Source: Lachnospiraceae bacterium MD335 (lineage in GTDB: Bacteria; Bacillota; Clostridia; Lachnospirales; Lachnospiraceae). From it: a stretch of DNA of 64,000 nucleotides. The stretch is from assembly GCA_000403335.2 (NCBI GenBank), contig KE159631.1:25110-89109 (forward strand), written 5' to 3'. Positions within the stretch are counted from its first letter, which is position 1; each line of letters starts with the position of its first letter. The position numbers and the translations under genes were made by a program. Positions 59,859 through 64,000 of the stretch are shown piece by piece. Below the pieces are notes generated by a model. The model saw only the letters and a list, made by a program, of their open reading frames with translations, searched no databases and was not told the origin of the DNA.

Positions 59859-62132
59859 ATGGAAAAAATAAGGCAGTACATCAACAACAAGACAGTAATA
59901 TTTACTGCCATATTACTGTGTATCGTAATTGCAGCCGTAACAGCGGTAAGACTTGACGCGTTTTGGCCTGTCGAGATTGAGATTGATTTGGATGAAATGT
60001 CGGGGAGTATGATAACCGATGATGACGGGAGTAAATATATCTACAGCGGAAGTGCTGATTATGTACTTTACGGACCGTACATGGCGCTTGATAAAGGCTG
60101 TTACACGGTCGGTATTGATTATGATGCGGACAATGACTGTACAATGAACGTGCACAGCAATGAATATTCTGATTATGTCGTGTCGGGTGACGTCATTTTA
60201 AAGTCGCAGAGTACGAATAAGCAATTCAACATCCGGCTAAAGGATATGGTAGATGATTTGGAGCTGCGTGTAAAATATAACGGTTACGGAGACCTTAGGG
60301 TAAACCGTATCACCATCACCGCAAACACGGTGGGAATCAGGACAAACGCATTTCTTGCCGTTGCGGCGGTTCTCCTTTTTACGGGTTGTTATTTGCTTAG
60401 GGAGAAGATTGCGCAAAACAAAATGACACTTGCCGTGCTTGCCATGATTACGTTTCTTTCCTGTGTGCCGGAGATGACACTGGGCATGTGCACCGGGCAT
60501 GACGGTACTTTTCATTTGCTCCGGATTGAAGGCTTGGCACAGGGACTTCGTTTGGGTGAATTCCCCGTGCGGATGCAGACGAACTGGATGGAGGGCTATG
60601 GCTATCCGGTTTCCATTTATTATGGAGATATTTTGCTGTATATTCCGGCACTGCTAAGAATTGTCGGCTTTTCCGTGACGCAGTCCTACAAGACGTATTT
60701 GTTTCTGATTAATCTTGGGACGACGCTCACCGCGTATTTTTGTTTCCGAAAGATTACAAAGGACAGCAGGGCGGCGCTTTGGGGTACGGCAGCATACGTA
60801 TTTGCCATATACCGGCTCACAAATGTTTATGTAAGACTTGCAGTGGGAGAGTATACGGCAATTATGTTTCTTCCGCTTGTACTTCTTGCCGTGTACGGAA
60901 TTTATACCGATGATGTGACGGATTTTAAAAAGTACATGAGAAATGGAGTGCTTTTGGCGGCTGCAATGACGGGACTGGTGCAGACACATTTGATTAGTGT
61001 GGCTACCGTGTCATTGATGATTGCATTTGTCTGTATCGTGAAGATAAAAAAGACGCTGCGCAAAAATACGTTAGTTGTATACATATTGTCGGTTGCGATG
61101 ACCGTGGCGCTTAACCTGTTTTTTCTTGTGCCGTTTATGGATTACTGGCAGAACGTGCCTGTGGATGTGTTTCATGAAAGTGAAGAAATCATAGCGGAGA
61201 CGATACAGAGTGCGGGTGCATATATCAGTCAGTATTTCATGCTTTATCAAAGAGCCTTTGGGGCTTCCGGCAGAAATATTGGCGACAGAATGGCGATAAC
61301 GCCGGGACTTGTGCTGATGGCAACGCTTTTTGCCGGAATTTGGTTCTGCATAAAAAAGAAGGACAAGCCGGTTAAATTTATGACACTCATGTCAGTTTTG
61401 CTGCTTTGGATGTCTTCCAATCTTTTTCCGTGGAATTTTATAATTAATCATGTTCCATTTATGGGGTGGATAAGTAAAATACAGTTTCCGTGGCGTTTTT
61501 TGCCGATTGCGCAGTTGTTTTTGTCGCTGCTTTTGTGTATGCTGATGATAAAAATAAAAGAAGAGGAGCGTGTGCATGTGGAGCGTATGCTGCTTGTCCT
61601 GCTGATTGTAACGACGGCACAAATGTTCAGCGGAGTGATACAGGAGCGCAGCTATGTTGAAAAGTACGATGCCGCAGGGCTTGACAGCTTTACGCTTGTA
61701 TACGGCGAATATGTCAGGGAAGGTACTGAAATCAAGTGGTTTGACGGAGAAGTACATACGAAAAATGTCGAAATAATCGAGGGGTACACAAGGGAAGGAA
61801 AGTATGCTATAATGGAATGCGAAACTGCCGGCGGGGGCGGTGACGCATGGGTAGAGTTTCCGATACTCAACTATAAAAACTATGCGGCATATGGTGAAAA
61901 CGGCATACCGTTTAAGATTATGGACGGTGACAACAATGTAATCAGAGTTATGCTTCCTGATCATTACAGCGGGATTGTAGCCGTGATCTATGAAATACCG
62001 CCTTACTATAGAGTGGCAGACTTATGCTCGCTTACGGCGCTTGTTGCAATCGCGGCAATTTGGTTTTTTATGCACAACCCCATGCAGGGGAAGCATGCCG
62101 TTAAGGCGGCGCATGGGGCGCGCGGCGAGTAG
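59859..62132 (+). CDS. Large multi-pass membrane protein (PTPS-related/GT-C-like)
   Basis: A 757-residue protein. One segment at 11-30, an outside beta domain (35-170), then about ten to twelve membrane segments (180-600) and a C-terminal outside domain, ending with a last membrane segment. The loop MCTGHDGTFHLLRIEGLAQG followed by FPVRMQTNWMEGYGYPVSIYYG is typical of bacterial 6-pyruvoyl-tetrahydropterin-synthase-related membrane proteins, which look like GT-C glycosyltransferases. ATG 59859 after AAGAAGGTAC. Likely role: sugar transfer at the cell surface (inference). Confidence 0.83.
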   Translation: MEKIRQYINNKTVIFTAILLCIVIAAVTAVRLDAFWPVEIEIDLDEMSGSMITDDDGSKYIYSGSADYVLYGPYMALDKGCYTVGIDYDADNDCTMNVHSNEYSDYVVSGDVILKSQSTNKQFNIRLKDMVDDLELRVKYNGYGDLRVNRITITANTVGIRTNAFLAVAAVLLFTGCYLLREKIAQNKMTLAVLAMITFLSCVPEMTLGMCTGHDGTFHLLRIEGLAQGLRLGEFPVRMQTNWMEGYGYPVSIYYGDILLYIPALLRIVGFSVTQSYKTYLFLINLGTTLTAYFCFRKITKDSRAALWGTAAYVFAIYRLTNVYVRLAVGEYTAIMFLPLVLLAVYGIYTDDVTDFKKYMRNGVLLAAAMTGLVQTHLISVATVSLMIAFVCIVKIKKTLRKNTLVVYILSVAMTVALNLFFLVPFMDYWQNVPVDVFHESEEIIAETIQSAGAYISQYFMLYQRAFGASGRNIGDRMAITPGLVLMATLFAGIWFCIKKKDKPVKFMTLMSVLLLWMSSNLFPWNFIINHVPFMGWISKIQFPWRFLPIAQLFLSLLLCMLMIKIKEEERVHVERMLLVLLIVTTAQMFSGVIQERSYVEKYDAAGLDSFTLVYGEYVREGTEIKWFDGEVHTKNVEIIEGYTREGKYAIMECETAGGGGDAWVEFPILNYKNYAAYGENGIPFKIMDGDNNVIRVMLPDHYSGIVAVIYEIPPYYRVADLCSLTALVAIAAIWFFMHNPMQGKHAVKAAHGARGE

Positions 62133-62221
62133 TGGAGAACTCGATTGTAATAGAAAGCAAACAGGTAAAATAAAGAATAAATAGTATTGCGAATGAAAGA
62201 GAAAGGTGGAGACAAAGAACA

Positions 62222-64000
62222 ATGTATCAAAAGGTTTCAACAAACATGAATTTTGTAGACCGTGAAAAAGAGGTCGAGAAGTTTTGGAAGGACAATGATA
62301 TTTTCAGAAAGAGCATGGAAAGCCGTAAGCAGGGCGAAACATATACATTTTATGACGGACCGCCGACGGCAAACGGAAAGCCGCATATCGGGCATGTGCT
62401 GACGCGCGTCATTAAGGATATGATACCGCGCTACCGCACCATGAAAGGCTACATGGTGCCGCGAAAGGCAGGATGGGACACGCATGGACTTCCGGTAGAG
62501 CTTGAGGTGGAGAAGCTGCTTGGCTTAAACGGCAAGGAGCAGATTGAAGAGTATGGTATGGAGCCTTTCATTAAAAAATGTAAGGAATCCGTATGGAAAT
62601 ACAAGGGCATGTGGGAGGATTTTTCCGGAACGGTCGGTTTTTGGGCGGACATGGATGACCCGTATGTGACGTATCATGATGATTTTATCGAGTCAGAGTG
62701 GTGGGCATTAAAAGAGATTTGGAATAAAAAGCTCTTATACAAGGGCTTTAAGATTGTGCCGTACTGTCCGCGCTGTGGGACGCCGCTTTCTTCGCAGGAG
62801 GTTGCGCAGGGATATAAAACCGTCAAGGAACGCTCAGCGGTTGTGCGTTTTAAGGTAATCGGAGAGGACGCATATTTCCTTGCGTGGACAACCACGCCGT
62901 GGACGCTGCCTTCCAATGTTGCGCTTTGTGTCAACCCGGATGAAACTTATTGCAGGGTAAAGGCGGCAGACGGCTATACGTATTATATGGCGGAGGCGCT
63001 TTTGGACAAGGTGCTTGGTAAGCTTGCCGAGAATGAGGGTGACAAGGCGTATGAGGTTTTGGAAACGTACAAGGGTACAGATTTAGAGCGGAAAGAATAT
63101 GTACCGTTATTTGATTTTGCGGCAGGCATTATTGAGAAACAGCATAAAAAGGCACATTATATCACATGTGACAATTATGTTACCATGACAGACGGTACGG
63201 GCATCGTTCATATTGCGCCTGCGTTTGGTGAGGACGACGCAAATGTCGGCAGAAAATATGACCTGCCGTTTGTACAGCTTGTAAACGGCAAGGGCGAGAT
63301 GACGGAGGAAACGTTGTATGCGGGTGTGTTTGTCAAGAAGGCGGATCCGATGATTTTGAAGGATTTGGAGAGCAAGGGACTGCTGTTTGACGCGCCGAAG
63401 TTTGAGCATGATTATCCGCACTGCTGGCGCTGCGATACGCCGCTGATTTACTATGCGCGCGAGTCGTGGTTTATTAAGATGACGGCTGTGAAGGATGATT
63501 TGGTGAGAAATAACAATACGGTCAACTGGATTCCGGAATCCATCGGAAAGGGTCGTTTCGGCGACTGGCTCGAAAATATTCAGGACTGGGGTATTTCGAG
63601 AAACCGATACTGGGGAACGCCGCTCAATGTGTGGGAGTGCGAGTGCGGTCATCAGGAATGTATCGGCAGCAGGCAGGAGCTTGCGGACAGGAGCGGTAAT
63701 CCTGATGCGGCGAAGGTAGAGCTGCACAGACCGTATATTGATGAAATGACATTCAAATGTCCCGATTGCGGAAAAGAGATGCACAGGGTTCCGGAGGTTA
63801 TTGACTGCTGGTTTGATTCGGGTGCGATGCCGTTTGCGCAGCATCATTATCCGTTTGAAAATAAAGAATTATTCGAACAGCAGTTTCCGGCACAGTTTAT
63901 TTCAGAGGCGGTTGACCAGACGCGCGGCTGGTTCTATTCACTGATGGCGGAGTCAACGCTTTTGTTCAACAAGTCGCCGTATGAGAATGTTATCGTGCTT
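62222..64000 (+). CDS. ileS: Isoleucyl-tRNA synthetase (3' end outside the window)
   Basis: The open frame runs from ATG 62222 to the window edge (593 codons). [20 protein letters not shown] holds the HIGH motif, [15 protein letters not shown] follows, the editing domain has [13 protein letters not shown] and [16 protein letters not shown], and the tail reaches [11 protein letters not shown] and QTRGWFYSL. The KMSKS motif lies beyond the edge. It charges tRNA-Ile. A GGTGGAGAC site lies before the ATG. The gap to the upstream gene is only 89 bases, too short for a T-box leader, so either it is read from upstream or controlled differently. Confidence 0.96.
   Translation, partial: MYQKVSTNMNFVDREKEVEKFWKDNDIFRKSMESRKQGETYTFYDGPPTANGKPHIGHVLTRVIKDMIPRYRTMKGYMVPRKAGWDTHGLPVELEVEKLLGLNGKEQIEEYGMEPFIKKCKESVWKYKGMWEDFSGTVGFWADMDDPYVTYHDDFIESEWWALKEIWNKKLLYKGFKIVPYCPRCGTPLSSQEVAQGYKTVKERSAVVRFKVIGEDAYFLAWTTTPWTLPSNVALCVNPDETYCRVKAADGYTYYMAEALLDKVLGKLAENEGDKAYEVLETYKGTDLERKEYVPLFDFAAGIIEKQHKKAHYITCDNYVTMTDGTGIVHIAPAFGEDDANVGRKYDLPFVQLVNGKGEMTEETLYAGVFVKKADPMILKDLESKGLLFDAPKFEHDYPHCWRCDTPLIYYARESWFIKMTAVKDDLVRNNNTVNWIPESIGKGRFGDWLENIQDWGISRNRYWGTPLNVWECECGHQECIGSRQELADRSGNPDAAKVELHRPYIDEMTFKCPDCGKEMHRVPEVIDCWFDSGAMPFAQHHYPFENKELFEQQFPAQFISEAVDQTRGWFYSLMAESTLLFNKSPYENVIVL

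Noticed and set aside
62133-62221. T-box leader for ileS
   Set aside because: Only 89 bases separate ileS from the upstream stop, with no specifier loop or antiterminator, so a T-box does not fit.

Overview
The window looks like chromosomal DNA from an anaerobic Firmicute of class Clostridia, most likely Lachnospiraceae. This is inferred from AGGAGG-type ribosome sites, low-to-middle GC, Tn916/Tn1549-type integration genes, a yjdF riboswitch, a CptIN-type toxin-antitoxin and the look of the core proteins. No rRNA or tRNA gene was found, so the genus is not fixed.

Layout. (1) 1-10 kb: an AT-rich accessory block that starts inside an IS4-family element. It carries small acetyltransferases, a methyltransferase, a KilA-N protein, a DUF262 protein, a HAD hydrolase/kinase/GNAT operon and an 819-aa SIR2-STAND protein that looks like an antiphage (Avs5-like) effector. 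(2) 10-17.4 kb: a nested structure. An unknown gene is split by an IS66 element (8-bp target duplication), whose tnpC is split by a RIT element (three overlapping tyrosine recombinase genes with inverted-repeat ends). (3) 17.4-24.6 kb: the remains of a mobilisable element (truncated MobV relaxase, small coiled-coil gene) hit by IS110, IS1634-type and IS4 elements, followed by a yjdF riboswitch/yjdF/tautomerase group. (4) 25-28.4 kb: a type III toxin-antitoxin locus (repeat RNA plus CptN-like toxin) and a Tn916-type regulator/excisionase/integrase end. (5) 28.4-33.1 kb: a tight operon of five different PLP-dependent enzymes, cut at the 5' end by the integrated element and at the 3' end by an IS3 scar. 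(6) 33-45.8 kb: a graveyard of ABC-permease duplicates, DUF3267/DUF6144 genes, broken response regulators, sigma factor, serine recombinases and a YqaJ exonuclease, with an intact MarR gene and a two-domain acetyltransferase. (7) 45.9-64 kb: ordinary chromosome: chemotaxis receptor, Rep_3-type initiator, an ABC export operon, Rrf2 regulator, ZIP transporter, NUDIX hydrolase, RlmD, secreted DUF5722 protein, a large membrane protein and ileS running off the end.

How it fits together. The left 45 kb is a recombination hot spot in which mobile elements have landed on one another and trapped defence, toxin-antitoxin and metabolic cargo. Repeated 149-bp att-like segments (5.06 and 25.96 kb, with a partial relative at 9.84 kb) and a palindrome family (7.07, 22.42, 25.79 kb) tie these islands together. 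All family names come from reading the translated sequence without database searches.
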